In this document: piece by piece, positions 18,093-26,719 of the stretch
How positions within the stretch are numbered: position 1 is the stretch's first letter
Layout: each line of letters begins with the position of its first letter
Assembly (NCBI RefSeq): GCF_003024385.1
Contig: NZ_PVZN01000008.1
Location: 62,001 to 126,000 of the forward strand
DNA: 64,000 nucleotides
Reading direction: 5' to 3'
Source: Pseudomonas sp. BBP2017
Lineage (GTDB): Bacteria; Pseudomonadota; Gammaproteobacteria; Pseudomonadales; Pseudomonadaceae
Notes under the pieces: generated by a model
The model's database searches: none
The model's input: only the letters and a program-made list of their open reading frames with translations
What the model was told of the DNA's origin: nothing
Made by a program: the position numbers and the translations under genes

Positions 18093-19823
18093 ATGCGCCC
18101 ACTTGTTCCTCTCGCTCTGACCTTGCTGCTCGCCGCCTGTGGCGATGGTGAACCACTGTCCCCAGCTGATGCCCGCCTGCCCGATGGCGGCCGCTACCGG
18201 GGGCAGGTCGTCGATGGCCTGCTGCAAGGTGAAGGACGCATCGATTACCCCAACGGCAGCTGGTATGCCGGCACCTTCCAGAATGGCCAGTGGCACGGCC
18301 AGGGTGAGTGGCATGGCAGCACCGGCGAAGTCTACCGAGGCCAGTTCCAGCACGGCCTGTTCCATGGCCTGGGCACCCTGAAGACACCGGGCAGCGGTTA
18401 CACCGGCAGCTTCAAGCTGGGGCGCCGCGATGGCGAGGGTACCCTGAAAGAAACCGGCCTGTTGTATCGCGGCCAGTTCAAGGACGACCAATACCATGGC
18501 GCCGGGCATCTGGAGCTGGCCGACGGCAGCCAGTACCAGGGCCTGTTTGCCCGCGGCAAACCCAATGGCGAAGGGATCCGCAGCGATGCCAGTGGCAACC
18601 AGTTCAGCGGTCGCTTCGTCAACGGCCAGCTCGAAGGCAGTGGCACCTTCAATAGCGCCGAAGGCGACCAGTACATCGGCGCCTTTCGTGACAATCATCT
18701 GGAAGGCCGCGGCCGCTACGAAAGCAGCGACGGCGATGTCTGGATCGGCCAGTTCGAGGACGGCACACTCAACGGCAAGGGTGAGCTGATCGGTGCCGAT
18801 GGCAGCCACTACAAGGGCGACTTTGTCGACTGGCGCTTCTCCGGCAAGGGCCGCCTGCAATTGGCTGACGGCAGCCTCTATGTCGGCGAATTCGACAACG
18901 ACACCTACCAGGGGCATGGCCGCCTGACCTTGACCGATGGCAGTAGCCAGAGTGGTTACTGGGTCAATGGCCAGCGCCTACGCGACGAACAGGGCCGCCT
19001 GTTACCCGACCCGTTGGAGCTGGCCTTGCTCAATCAAGGTCGCCTGCTGGAACAGGCCCAGGCCAAGGTGCCGGCATCGACGCCGGAAATCGAACTATAC
19101 AGCCTGGCCCTGGCTGGCGACGGCAAGCAAAGCGTGTTTCTGCGCGAAGTCGACTATGTCAGCAACTTGCTCAAGAGCCGCTTTGGCGCGGTGGGCCAGA
19201 TCAACCTGATCAATCACCGCGACCACCTCGATGACCGAGCACTGGCAACTCGCGAGAACCTTGCCCGGGCGGCGCGGACCCTGGCCGAGCGTAGCGGCCC
19301 CGAAGACCTGGTGTTCATCTACTTGACCAGCCATGGCAGCGACGAACACGAACTGGTGCTGGACCTGCCGCGCATGCAACTGGCCGACCTGCCCGCCGAC
19401 GCCCTGGCCAGTGCTTTGGCGCCATTAAAAGATCGCGACAAGGTTATCGTCATCTCGGCCTGCTACTCGGGGGGATTCATCGACTCGCTCAAGGACAACA
19501 GAACTCTGATCATGACGGCCGCTCGCGCCGACCGTGTATCTTTTGGCTGCTCTGACGCAGCCGACTTCACCTATTTCGGTGACGCGTTGTTCGCCCAGGC
19601 CCTGAACCAGACCGACGACCTGCGCCAAGCCTTCGACCTGGCCAGCGCCAGCATTGCCGAGCGTGAGGCGGCAGAAGGATTCGAAGCATCCGAGCCGCAG
19701 ATCTGGGCGCCCAGCGAGGTGCTCGCGCACTGGCAACGGCTGCGCCAGCAACAGGCACGCAAAGCGTTACAGAGCAATGCGGAGAATGAGGCTGGACATG
19801 CAAAAAATGCCAGCAGCCACTAA
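18093..19823 (+). CDS. MORN-repeat lipoprotein with caspase-like peptidase C13 domain
   Basis: Predicted lipoprotein of 576 residues. The ATG at 18093 gives a short signal peptide ending in the lipobox LLAAC. Residues ~30-300 are about 11-12 MORN-type repeats of 22-23 residues (YxGxF..G..xGxGxxxxxDG). A legumain/caspase-like C13 domain follows, with the dyad His414 (YLTSHGSDEH) and Cys457 (SACYSGGF), so it looks catalytically intact. An ATG 13 codons upstream spoils the signal peptide. MORN repeats often bind membranes or proteins; the combination suggests a scaffolded envelope protease. Substrate unknown. It lies between a MaoC hydratase and a nucleotide-binding oxidoreductase. Confidence 0.9.
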   Translation: MRPLVPLALTLLLAACGDGEPLSPADARLPDGGRYRGQVVDGLLQGEGRIDYPNGSWYAGTFQNGQWHGQGEWHGSTGEVYRGQFQHGLFHGLGTLKTPGSGYTGSFKLGRRDGEGTLKETGLLYRGQFKDDQYHGAGHLELADGSQYQGLFARGKPNGEGIRSDASGNQFSGRFVNGQLEGSGTFNSAEGDQYIGAFRDNHLEGRGRYESSDGDVWIGQFEDGTLNGKGELIGADGSHYKGDFVDWRFSGKGRLQLADGSLYVGEFDNDTYQGHGRLTLTDGSSQSGYWVNGQRLRDEQGRLLPDPLELALLNQGRLLEQAQAKVPASTPEIELYSLALAGDGKQSVFLREVDYVSNLLKSRFGAVGQINLINHRDHLDDRALATRENLARAARTLAERSGPEDLVFIYLTSHGSDEHELVLDLPRMQLADLPADALASALAPLKDRDKVIVISACYSGGFIDSLKDNRTLIMTAARADRVSFGCSDAADFTYFGDALFAQALNQTDDLRQAFDLASASIAEREAAEGFEASEPQIWAPSEVLAHWQRLRQQQARKALQSNAENEAGHAKNASSH

Positions 19824-19849
19824 GCTGACTGTATCAAGGGAGAGACATC

Positions 19850-20491
19850 ATGTACTTGACGCCTCAGCATATCCTGCTTGCCGGAGCCACCGGTCTCACC
19901 GGTGAACATTTACTCGATCGGCTGCTCAACGAGCCAACCGTCAGCCGAGTACTGGCCCCTACCCGCCGGCCCTTGGCCGAACACCCGCACCTGGAAAATC
20001 CGGTCGGCGATCCCGCGCTGTTCCTGCCGCAGCTGGCCGGTCGTGTCGACATCGCCTTCTGCTGCCTGGGCACCACGATCAAACAGGCCGGTTCCGAGCC
20101 CGCCTTCCGCGCCGTCGACCTGGACATGGTCGTGGCCTTCGGCAAGCGTGCCCGGGAGATGGGGGCACGGCACCTGCTGGTGGTCAGCGCCATGGGCGCC
20201 GACCGCAGATCACCGATTTTCTACAACCGAGTCAAGGGTGAGATGGAATACGCGCTGAAGGCCCAGGATTGGCCGCAGCTAACCATTGCCCGACCTTCCC
20301 TGCTGCTCGGTGACCGGGCGGAGCCACGTCTGGCCGAGCGGATTGCCGGCCCCTTGTCGAAACTGATTCCCGGTAAATACCGTGGTATCGAAGCCTGCCA
20401 GCTGGCCCGGGCGCTGTGGCGCCTGGCACTGGAGGAACAGGATGGCATTCGTATTGTCGAGTCCGATGAATTGCGCAAGCTCGGGAAATAA
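19850..20491 (+). CDS. Atypical SDR / NAD(P)H-binding oxidoreductase (HTATIP2-like)
   Basis: 213-residue Rossmann protein. The dinucleotide loop is [11 protein letters not shown] at the N-terminus and an active-site-like YNRVKGEME (YxxxK) sits near residue 125. The [16 protein letters not shown] segment is typical of the HTATIP2/TIP30 group of atypical SDRs. Substrate unknown. AAGGGAGAG precedes the ATG. It starts 26 bases after the MORN-C13 gene and ends directly at a REP element, whose first base is the last base of the stop codon. Confidence 0.9.
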   Translation: MYLTPQHILLAGATGLTGEHLLDRLLNEPTVSRVLAPTRRPLAEHPHLENPVGDPALFLPQLAGRVDIAFCCLGTTIKQAGSEPAFRAVDLDMVVAFGKRAREMGARHLLVVSAMGADRRSPIFYNRVKGEMEYALKAQDWPQLTIARPSLLLGDRAEPRLAERIAGPLSKLIPGKYRGIEACQLARALWRLALEEQDGIRIVESDELRKLGK

Positions 20492-20559
20492 TCGCGGGGC
20501 AAGCCCACACAGGCAGAGTGACAACCCTGTGGGAGCGGCGGTGCGACTTGCCCCGCGAT
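20491..20559. repeat. REP/BIME inverted pair (copy 2, degenerate)
   Basis: ATCGCGGGGCAAGCCCACAC and GTGGGAGCGGCGGTGCGACTTGCCCCGCGAT-type arms face each other; the right arm carries an insertion relative to the other copies. Between convergent genes. Confidence 0.8.
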
Positions 20560-20570
20560 AAGTTCACCCG

Positions 20571-20858
20571 TTACAACCCGCCAGTCGCCTGAAACCCTAT
20601 CCCCAACGCGGTCAACACCGACAAGGGCAACAACAAGGTATCCAGCAAAGCGCTACCCGGCAGATCCAGCCCTGGATAGCGCGGAGCCTCGGCGCCAAAA
20701 CGGTCCATGGCACAGCAACCACCCCGTAACGCATACAAATCCAGACGCGTACCGCTATACACCAACGGTGCCCCCGGCTTGGCCGCATCCAGCGTGCGCA
20801 CCGTCGCGCAACCGCTAAGCAGCAAAACCAACAGGCCTACGCCAAGCAGTCGCTTCAT
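20571..20858 (-). CDS. YceK/YidQ-family lipoprotein
   Basis: 95-residue predicted lipoprotein: signal [17 protein letters not shown] with lipobox LLSGC, then [23 protein letters not shown] and a C-terminal hydrophobic segment ([19 protein letters not shown]). This is the DUF1375/YceK pattern; function unknown. Its ATG overlaps the ubiX stop (ATGA), so it is the last gene of an mpl-ubiX-yceK operon, ending at REP copy 2. Confidence 0.88.
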   Translation of the reverse strand: MKRLLGVGLLVLLLSGCATVRTLDAAKPGAPLVYSGTRLDLYALRGGCCAMDRFGAEAPRYPGLDLPGSALLDTLLLPLSVLTALGIGFQATGGL

Positions 20859-21484
20859 TCATCAGCGCCGAAGTGATGTTCACCCCAACGCGGCAGCATG
20901 TCCTGGGGAATATTCAGCACATTGAGAATCCGCGCCACGACAAAGTCGATCAGGTCGTCGATGGTCTGTGGCTGATGGTAGAACCCCGGCGCTGCCGGCA
21001 GGATCACCGCGCCCATGTTCGACAACTTGAGCATGTTCTCCAGGTGAATGGTCGAGAATGGCGCCTCACGCGGCACCAGGACCAACTGGCGACGCTCCTT
21101 CAAGGTAACGTCCGCCGCGCGCTCGATCAGGTTGTTGCAGGCACCGGTGGCAATGGCAGAAAGCGTACCGGTGGAGCACGGCACCACCACCATCGCCGCC
21201 GGTGCACCAGAACCGGAAGCCACCGGTGACATCCAGTCCTCCTTGCCATACACGCGAATCTGCCCGGCGGCAGCGCCGGTGTACTCGGTCAGGAAGGCCT
21301 GCATCGCCTGAGGTTTGGCCGGAAGCACCACATCGGTCTCGGTCGACATCACCAGTTGCGCCGCCTTGGAGATCAGGAAATGCACCTCGCGGTCTTCGCG
21401 CACCAGACAATCAAGTAGGCGCAATCCATATTGCGCCCCCGAGGCCCCGGTCATTGCCAGAGTGATGCGTTCCGGCCCGCTCAT
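20855..21484 (-). CDS. ubiX: Flavin prenyltransferase UbiX
   Basis: Joins dimethylallyl phosphate to FMN to make prenylated FMN, the cofactor of the UbiD decarboxylase in ubiquinone synthesis. The FMN-binding [17 protein letters not shown] motif, [23 protein letters not shown] and the C-terminal [11 protein letters not shown] block are all present. 209 residues is standard. It overlaps mpl on one side and the lipoprotein gene on the other by four bases each. Confidence 0.97.
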   Translation of the reverse strand: MSGPERITLAMTGASGAQYGLRLLDCLVREDREVHFLISKAAQLVMSTETDVVLPAKPQAMQAFLTEYTGAAAGQIRVYGKEDWMSPVASGSGAPAAMVVVPCSTGTLSAIATGACNNLIERAADVTLKERRQLVLVPREAPFSTIHLENMLKLSNMGAVILPAAPGFYHQPQTIDDLIDFVVARILNVLNIPQDMLPRWGEHHFGADE

Positions 21485-22830
21485 TTCAGCGCCTCGGCCA
21501 GCTTGCCATGCAGCCCGCCAAAGCCGCCGTTGCTCATGATCACCACCTGGGTGCCTGGCGTGGCCTGGCTTTTGACCTGTTCGATGATCGCTTCAAGGCT
21601 GTCAGCGACGACAGAAGGGACCTTACACTCGGCGGCGGTGGCAGCCAGGTCCCAACCGAGGTTAGGTGGCGCGTACCAGATGACCTGATCGGCATCGTTG
21701 ACGCTTTCTGGCAAGCCATCACGGTGCGCGCCAAGCTTCATCGAGTTGGAACGCGGCTCGATTACCGCGATCAGCGGTGCATCGCCAATGCGCTTGCGCA
21801 GGCCGTCGAGAGTGGTGGCAATCGCGGTCGGGTGATGAGCAAAGTCGTCATAGATCGTCACGCCCTGCACTTCAGCGACTTTTTCCATACGCCGTTTAAC
21901 GCTTTTGAAAGCACTCAGCGCAGCAATACCCATCGCTGGCACCACGCCAACATGGCGAGCAGCGGCCAGGGTCGCCAACGCGTTGGCGACGTTGTGCTGA
22001 CCGCTCAGCTCCCACTCGACCACGCCCTGGGTTTCGCCTTCGAAACTGACTTCAAAGCGCGAGCCGTCGGCGCTGAGCAGTTTGACCTGCCACTGTCCGC
22101 CTTCGCCAGTGGTCTGCACCGGTGTCCAGCAGCCCATCTTGATCACCCGCTCCAGAGCCGGTTCGGTCGTTGGATGAATGACCAGGCCTTCGCTCGGGAT
22201 AGTGCGCACCAGATGATGGAACTGCCGCTCGATAGCGGCCAGGTCAGGGAAGATATCGGCGTGATCGAACTCAAGGTTGTTGAGGATCGCGGTGCGGGGA
22301 CGGTAGTGCACAAACTTCGAGCGTTTGTCGAAGAAGGCGCTGTCGTATTCATCGGCCTCGACCACGAAGAACGGCGTGCCGCCCAGACGTGCCGACACCG
22401 AGAAGTTCTGCGGCACGCCACCGATCAGGAAGCCCGGACTCATGCCCGCATGCTCCAGCACCCAGGCCAGCATGCTGCTGGTGGTGGTTTTGCCGTGGGT
22501 ACCGGCCACTGCCAGCACCCAGCGCCCTTGCAGGACGTGGTCAGCCAGCCATTGCGGTCCCGATACGTAAGGCAGGCCTTTGTTGAGCACATACTCAACG
22601 GCCGGGTTACCCCGTGACAGGGCGTTGCCGATCACCACCAGGTCGGGTGCCGGGTCCAGCTGGGCGGCGTCATAACCCTGGGTCAGTTCGATGCCCTGGG
22701 CTTGCAGCTGAGTGCTCATGGGCGGATAGACATTGGCGTCGGAGCCGGTGACCCGATGCCCGAGCTCTTTGGCCAGCACTGCCAGAGAGCCCATGAAAGT
22801 GCCGCAAATACCAAGAATATGAATGTGCAT
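21481..22830 (-). CDS. mpl: UDP-N-acetylmuramate:L-Ala-gamma-D-Glu-meso-DAP ligase
   Basis: Recycling ligase that attaches salvaged tripeptide to UDP-MurNAc. Mur-ligase fold: N-terminal [25 protein letters not shown] loop [19 protein letters not shown], and [19 protein letters not shown]. The C-terminal domain has [11 protein letters not shown]. Start 22830 gives the 449-residue family length; an ATG 18 codons earlier is in frame but overlaps the upstream gap. Couples with ubiX. With ldcA at the start of the window it represents the cell-wall recycling route. Confidence 0.97.
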   Translation of the reverse strand: MHIHILGICGTFMGSLAVLAKELGHRVTGSDANVYPPMSTQLQAQGIELTQGYDAAQLDPAPDLVVIGNALSRGNPAVEYVLNKGLPYVSGPQWLADHVLQGRWVLAVAGTHGKTTTSSMLAWVLEHAGMSPGFLIGGVPQNFSVSARLGGTPFFVVEADEYDSAFFDKRSKFVHYRPRTAILNNLEFDHADIFPDLAAIERQFHHLVRTIPSEGLVIHPTTEPALERVIKMGCWTPVQTTGEGGQWQVKLLSADGSRFEVSFEGETQGVVEWELSGQHNVANALATLAAARHVGVVPAMGIAALSAFKSVKRRMEKVAEVQGVTIYDDFAHHPTAIATTLDGLRKRIGDAPLIAVIEPRSNSMKLGAHRDGLPESVNDADQVIWYAPPNLGWDLAATAAECKVPSVVADSLEAIIEQVKSQATPGTQVVIMSNGGFGGLHGKLAEALK

Positions 22831-22896
22831 TATCGACCTCGCAAAACGTCGAGGCAGGGTAGCCCAGGGCGCGGGAATTCGCATCCTGTGTTTCGC

Positions 22897-24819
22897 TCAA
22901 AGGCTACGGGCGATGCCATGTTTGCGAAGTTTTCGATACAAGGTATTGCGGCTGACGCCGAGCTGCGCGGCGACATGGGTCATGTGCCAACGGTGTTGCT
23001 CCAGGCTGCTGAGCAATGCTGTGCGCTCGGCATCCTCCAACGGCAATTCACTTTTACCCTGTGGGAGCGGCGCGGCGGCGACAGCGCCCTGACGAACGAT
23101 GGGCGGCAGATCGCGCAGTTTGATACAGCCGTCATCACACAGCGCCACCAAGGTACGCAAGACGTTGCGTAACTGGCGCACGTTACCCGGCCAGGCAAAC
23201 GCCAGCAGGCCATCTCGCGCGGCAGGCTCGACACTGATAGCCTGATCGCCAGCCTCCTCAGCAAGAATGAAATCAAGCAACTGCGCTTTGTCACTGCGCT
23301 CACGCAATGCCGGCAGCGCGACCTCCAGACCATTGAGCCGGTAATAAAGGTCTTCACGGAAACTGCCGTCTTCTACCCGCCCCAGCAGGTTACGGTGGGT
23401 AGCACTGATGATGCGCACGTTGACCGCCTGCGGCTCGCCACCGATCGGCACCACCATGCGGTCTTCCAGCACCCGCAACAGACGGGTCTGCAGGGCCAGG
23501 GGCATGTCACCGATTTCATCCAGCAACAAGGTGCCGCCATCGGCCTGTTGCAGCTTGCCGCGCATGCCTTCCTTGCGGGCGCCGGTAAAACTGCCACCGC
23601 GATAGCCGAACAACTCGCTCTCGATCAGACTTTCCGGAATCGAGGCGCAGTTCAAGGCGACAAACGCACGGTCGCGACGCTGGCTGGCCTGGTGCACAGC
23701 CTTGGCAAAGGCCTCCTTGCCACTGCCGGTTTCACCATTGATCAACAACGGAACATCACGTTCGAACACCCGCACGGCACGGCGAAAATCATGCTGCAGG
23801 GCCGGATCAAGCAGGCAGATCGTCCCCGCCTTTTCAACCTTGGCGCCCGGGACTGGCGTTGGCAACGAAGGTGGCACCGGCTGGCGCACCTGGCCCCGCA
23901 GACTGGCGAACAGCAAGCGGCCATCGCGGGTACGCAGCGGCCAGCTGGCACTGGCGTGCGTGGTGGCGCGGCTGAACAACTCATCCAGGGCACAGTCGAA
24001 AAACATCTCCACCGACTTGCCCAACGCGCCGCCACGAACCGTAGCGAGCAGGTTCAAGGCGCTCTGGTTGACCGCGCAGATCCGCCCGTCGCCATCGAAC
24101 GCCAGCAACCCTTCACTGAACAGGCCGACCGATTCGGCTTGCAGATGAAAACGTAGCAGCCACTGGTTCTCGAAGTAGCGCAGGAAATAACAGCTCTCGA
24201 TCATCTTCGCCGAGAGATTGACCAGGGCCATGGTGTGGAACTGGCTCTGGCGCGACACGTCCGGGCGCGCCGAAGACACATCGAGCACCGCCAGCAGTTC
24301 ACCGTGCGGATCGAACACCGGACTGGCCGAACAGGTCAGGCCAGTGTGCCTGCCCCGAAAGTGTTCATCTTGATGGATGGTCAGCGCCTGCCGCTCGACC
24401 AGGCATGTACCGATGCCGTTGGTGCCCTCGCGGGCCTCGCTCCAGTCGGCGCCCAGCCACAGCCCGGCACGCTCGAACCCCCGCCGCTCGGTGGCCGCGG
24501 TGACGCAATTGAGGATCACCCCACGGGCATCGGTCAACAACACCGCATGCCCCGCTCCGGACAACTGCTGGTGCAGGCTGTTCATCTCATTGCCGGCAAT
24601 CTGCAGCACCTGCTGCAGGCGCTCGCGGCTCTCGAGCACGCGGCCATGCTCAAGCACGGTCGGCGCCATGCTCTGCGCCGGGTCCAGGTGGTAGTCCTCA
24701 AGGCAGCGCAACCATGAGCGGGCAATCGACGGATCGCTGCCTGGCCCGTGCAGCTGTGCCTTACCCTGGGTCACCGTGAGCACTTGCCGGGCGTGCCGGC
24801 TGAGGTGATTGTTCTGCAC
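22897..24819 (-). CDS. eatR: Sigma-54-dependent activator, EatR/AcoR type
   Basis: 640-residue enhancer-binding protein: N-terminal GAF-type sensor (~70-200), PAS-like segment (~220-290), AAA+ domain with Walker A GETGSGKE (~355) and Walker B GGTLLLDEIGDM, and a C-terminal Fis-type helix-turn-helix (THVAAQLGVSRNTLYRKLRK). The sigma-54 contact loop reads GSFTGA rather than GAFTGA. Start is GTG with GGAG 11 bases upstream. It is divergent from exaC and the ethanolamine genes; the syntenic P. aeruginosa PA4021 (EatR) is known to activate ethanolamine catabolism with RpoN. The inducer is inferred to be ethanolamine or acetaldehyde. Confidence 0.93.
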   Translation of the reverse strand: MQNNHLSRHARQVLTVTQGKAQLHGPGSDPSIARSWLRCLEDYHLDPAQSMAPTVLEHGRVLESRERLQQVLQIAGNEMNSLHQQLSGAGHAVLLTDARGVILNCVTAATERRGFERAGLWLGADWSEAREGTNGIGTCLVERQALTIHQDEHFRGRHTGLTCSASPVFDPHGELLAVLDVSSARPDVSRQSQFHTMALVNLSAKMIESCYFLRYFENQWLLRFHLQAESVGLFSEGLLAFDGDGRICAVNQSALNLLATVRGGALGKSVEMFFDCALDELFSRATTHASASWPLRTRDGRLLFASLRGQVRQPVPPSLPTPVPGAKVEKAGTICLLDPALQHDFRRAVRVFERDVPLLINGETGSGKEAFAKAVHQASQRRDRAFVALNCASIPESLIESELFGYRGGSFTGARKEGMRGKLQQADGGTLLLDEIGDMPLALQTRLLRVLEDRMVVPIGGEPQAVNVRIISATHRNLLGRVEDGSFREDLYYRLNGLEVALPALRERSDKAQLLDFILAEEAGDQAISVEPAARDGLLAFAWPGNVRQLRNVLRTLVALCDDGCIKLRDLPPIVRQGAVAAAPLPQGKSELPLEDAERTALLSSLEQHRWHMTHVAAQLGVSRNTLYRKLRKHGIARSL

Positions 24820-24822
24820 TTT

Positions 24823-24830
24823 TTATTGTT
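24823..24830 (-). promoter_or_regulatory. Crc/Hfq catabolite-repression (CA) motif in the eatR translation start
   Basis: On the minus strand the bases between the GGAG and the GTG start of the regulator read AACAATAA, an exact match to the AANAANAA motif bound by Hfq with Crc in Pseudomonas. Its place between ribosome binding site and start codon is where such motifs repress translation. Motif match seen; function inferred. Confidence 0.6.
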
Positions 24831-24918
24831 CTCCGCAGACGAGATTGGCCCAGCATCCTCCACCCGCCCGCGCATTGCAATGTTGGCTTGACCGCTGGGT
24901 CACAGCCTGTGCCATTAG

Positions 24919-24947
24919 CGGTACAAAGTGTCACCCACGCTGTACCG
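24919..24947. promoter_or_regulatory. Inverted repeat, probable enhancer site for the sigma-54 activator
   Basis: CGGTACA and TGTACCG form a perfect 7-bp inverted repeat with a 15-base spacer, centred about 90 bases upstream of the exaC -24/-12 promoter. A second short palindrome, CACAG-C-CTGTG, lies at 24901-24911. Position and symmetry suit binding of a dimeric activator. Confidence 0.55.
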
Positions 24948-25021
24948 ACGCTGCTACATCGCCACCTTCCGCCGCCCGTCAAAACCTCGCAAGCCCTTGA
25001 TTTTACTAGGCCTGAAAACAC

Positions 25022-25037
25022 TGGCCCAGGCCTTGCT
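25022..25037 (+). promoter_or_regulatory. Sigma-54 (-24/-12) promoter of exaC
   Basis: TGGCCCAGGCCTTGCT matches TGGCAC-N5-TTGCW with correct spacing: GG at 25023-25024 and GC at 25035-25036, 12 bases apart. It is 50 bases upstream of the exaC start and next to a divergent sigma-54 activator gene. Confidence 0.8.
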
Positions 25038-25087
25038 CTATGCTTTGGATATCCTCCCCAACAAACACAATAGCCAGGAGACACACC

Positions 25088-26608
25088 ATGCGTTACGCAC
25101 ATCCCGGTACCGAAGGCGCCAAGGTTTCCTTCAAGAGCCGTTATGGCAACTACATCGGTGGCGAGTTCGTAGCTCCAGTCAAGGGGCAGTACTTCGAAAA
25201 CACCTCACCGGTGAACGGCCAACTGATTGCCGAATTCCCGCGCTCCAGCGCCGAAGACGTTGAAAAGGCCCTGGACGCCGCCCATGCTGCTGCAGACGCC
25301 TGGGGCACGACCTCGGCGCAAGCGCGCTCGCTGGTCCTGCTGAAAATCGCCGACCGCATCGAACAGAACCTCGAACTGCTGGCCATCACCGAGACCTGGG
25401 ACAACGGCAAAGCCATTCGCGAGACCCTTAACGCCGACATCCCGCTCGCCGCCGACCACTTCCGTTACTTCGCCGGCTGCCTGCGCGCCCAGGAAGGCGG
25501 CGCGGCAGAAATCGACGGCAACACCGTGGCCTACCACCTGCATGAACCACTGGGCGTGGTCGGGCAGATCATCCCGTGGAACTTCCCGATCCTGATGGCC
25601 GCCTGGAAACTGGCGCCAGCCCTGGCAGCCGGCAACTGCGTGGTACTCAAGCCGGCCGAACAGACCCCGCTGGGCATCACCGTGCTGCTGGAAATCATCG
25701 GCGACCTGCTGCCCCCGGGCGTACTCAACGTGGTGCAAGGCTATGGCCGCGAAGCCGGTGAAGCCCTGGCCACCAGCAAGCGCATTGCCAAGATCGCCTT
25801 CACCGGCTCCACCCCGGTGGGCTCGCACATCATGAAGTGTGCCGCCGAGAACATCATCCCGTCGACCGTGGAACTGGGCGGCAAATCGCCGAACATCTTC
25901 TTTGAAGACATCATGCAGGCCGAGCCTGCCTTCATCGAAAAAGCCGCCGAGGGCCTGGTACTGGCGTTCTTCAACCAGGGCGAAGTGTGCACCTGCCCAT
26001 CGCGGGCGCTGGTGCAAGAGTCGATCTACCCGGCATTCATGCAAGAGGTGATGAAGAAGATCAAACAGATCAAGCGCGGCGACCCGCTGGATACCGACAC
26101 CATGGTCGGCGCCCAAGCGTCCGAGCAGCAGTTCGACAAGATCCTCTCGTACCTGGAAATCGCCGAGAAGGAAGGCGCCGAACTGCTCACCGGCGGCAAG
26201 GTGGAAAAACTCGAAGGCAGCCTGTCGACCGGTTACTACATCCAGCCGACCCTGCTCAAAGGCACCAACCAGATGCGCGTGTTCCAGGAAGAAATCTTCG
26301 GCCCGGTGGTGAGCGTCACCACCTTCAAGGACGAAGCCGAGGCGCTGGCCATCGCCAACGACACCGAGTTCGGTCTTGGTGCAGGCGTCTGGACCCGCGA
26401 CATCAACCGCGCCTACCGTATGGGCCGCGGCATCAAGGCGGGCCGCGTATGGACCAACTGCTACCACCTGTACCCGGCTCATGCCGCGTTCGGTGGCTAC
26501 AAAAAGTCCGGCGTCGGCCGTGAAACCCACAAAATGATGCTCGACCACTACCAGCAAACCAAAAACCTGCTGGTCAGCTACGACATCAATCCGCTGGGCT
26601 TCTTCTAA
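25088..26608 (+). CDS. exaC: NAD-dependent acetaldehyde dehydrogenase (ExaC/AcoD family)
   Basis: Oxidises acetaldehyde, the product of ethanolamine ammonia-lyase, to acetate. The 506-residue ALDH has [17 protein letters not shown], the base Glu262 in ELGGKSPNI, and catalytic Cys301 in [11 protein letters not shown], followed by the FGPVVSV(T) motif. ExaC-type enzymes are highly similar ([22 protein letters not shown] start). The ATG at 25088 follows CAGGAGAC. Upstream is a sigma-54 promoter and the divergent activator; downstream are the permease and eutBC, making a full catabolic unit. Confidence 0.95.
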   Translation: MRYAHPGTEGAKVSFKSRYGNYIGGEFVAPVKGQYFENTSPVNGQLIAEFPRSSAEDVEKALDAAHAAADAWGTTSAQARSLVLLKIADRIEQNLELLAITETWDNGKAIRETLNADIPLAADHFRYFAGCLRAQEGGAAEIDGNTVAYHLHEPLGVVGQIIPWNFPILMAAWKLAPALAAGNCVVLKPAEQTPLGITVLLEIIGDLLPPGVLNVVQGYGREAGEALATSKRIAKIAFTGSTPVGSHIMKCAAENIIPSTVELGGKSPNIFFEDIMQAEPAFIEKAAEGLVLAFFNQGEVCTCPSRALVQESIYPAFMQEVMKKIKQIKRGDPLDTDTMVGAQASEQQFDKILSYLEIAEKEGAELLTGGKVEKLEGSLSTGYYIQPTLLKGTNQMRVFQEEIFGPVVSVTTFKDEAEALAIANDTEFGLGAGVWTRDINRAYRMGRGIKAGRVWTNCYHLYPAHAAFGGYKKSGVGRETHKMMLDHYQQTKNLLVSYDINPLGFF

Positions 26609-26616
26609 CCCGCAAA

Positions 26617-26645
26617 CAGAGCGGTCCCCGCACGGGACCGCTCTG
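26617..26645 (+). terminator. Hairpin between exaC and the permease gene
   Basis: Perfect 12-bp stem (CAGAGCGGTCCC / GGGACCGCTCTG) with a 5-base loop CGCAC. No T-run follows (GCTCGCTTCC), so it may be a partial terminator or an mRNA-stabilising hairpin that sets different exaC and eut levels. Confidence 0.6.
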
Positions 26646-26676
26646 GCTCGCTTCCTGCAAGACCATCACCACAGGA

Positions 26677-26692
26677 ACCGGCACGTGCCGGT
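26677..26692. promoter_or_regulatory. 16-bp perfect palindrome before the permease gene
   Basis: ACCGGCACGTGCCGGT is self-complementary with no spacer, 27 bases before the permease ATG, and is followed by a run of nine A residues (26699-26707) ahead of the ribosome binding site. Could be an operator; the A-run also satisfies the AANAANAA Crc/Hfq pattern. Confidence 0.45.
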
Positions 26693-26719
26693 GACGATAA
26701 AAAAAAACAGGTGAACCCT

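Noticed and set aside
26617..26645. Full transcription stop after exaC
   Set aside because: The stem is strong but lacks a T-run, and the permease and eut genes follow in the same direction without an obvious separate promoter; kept only as a partial terminator.
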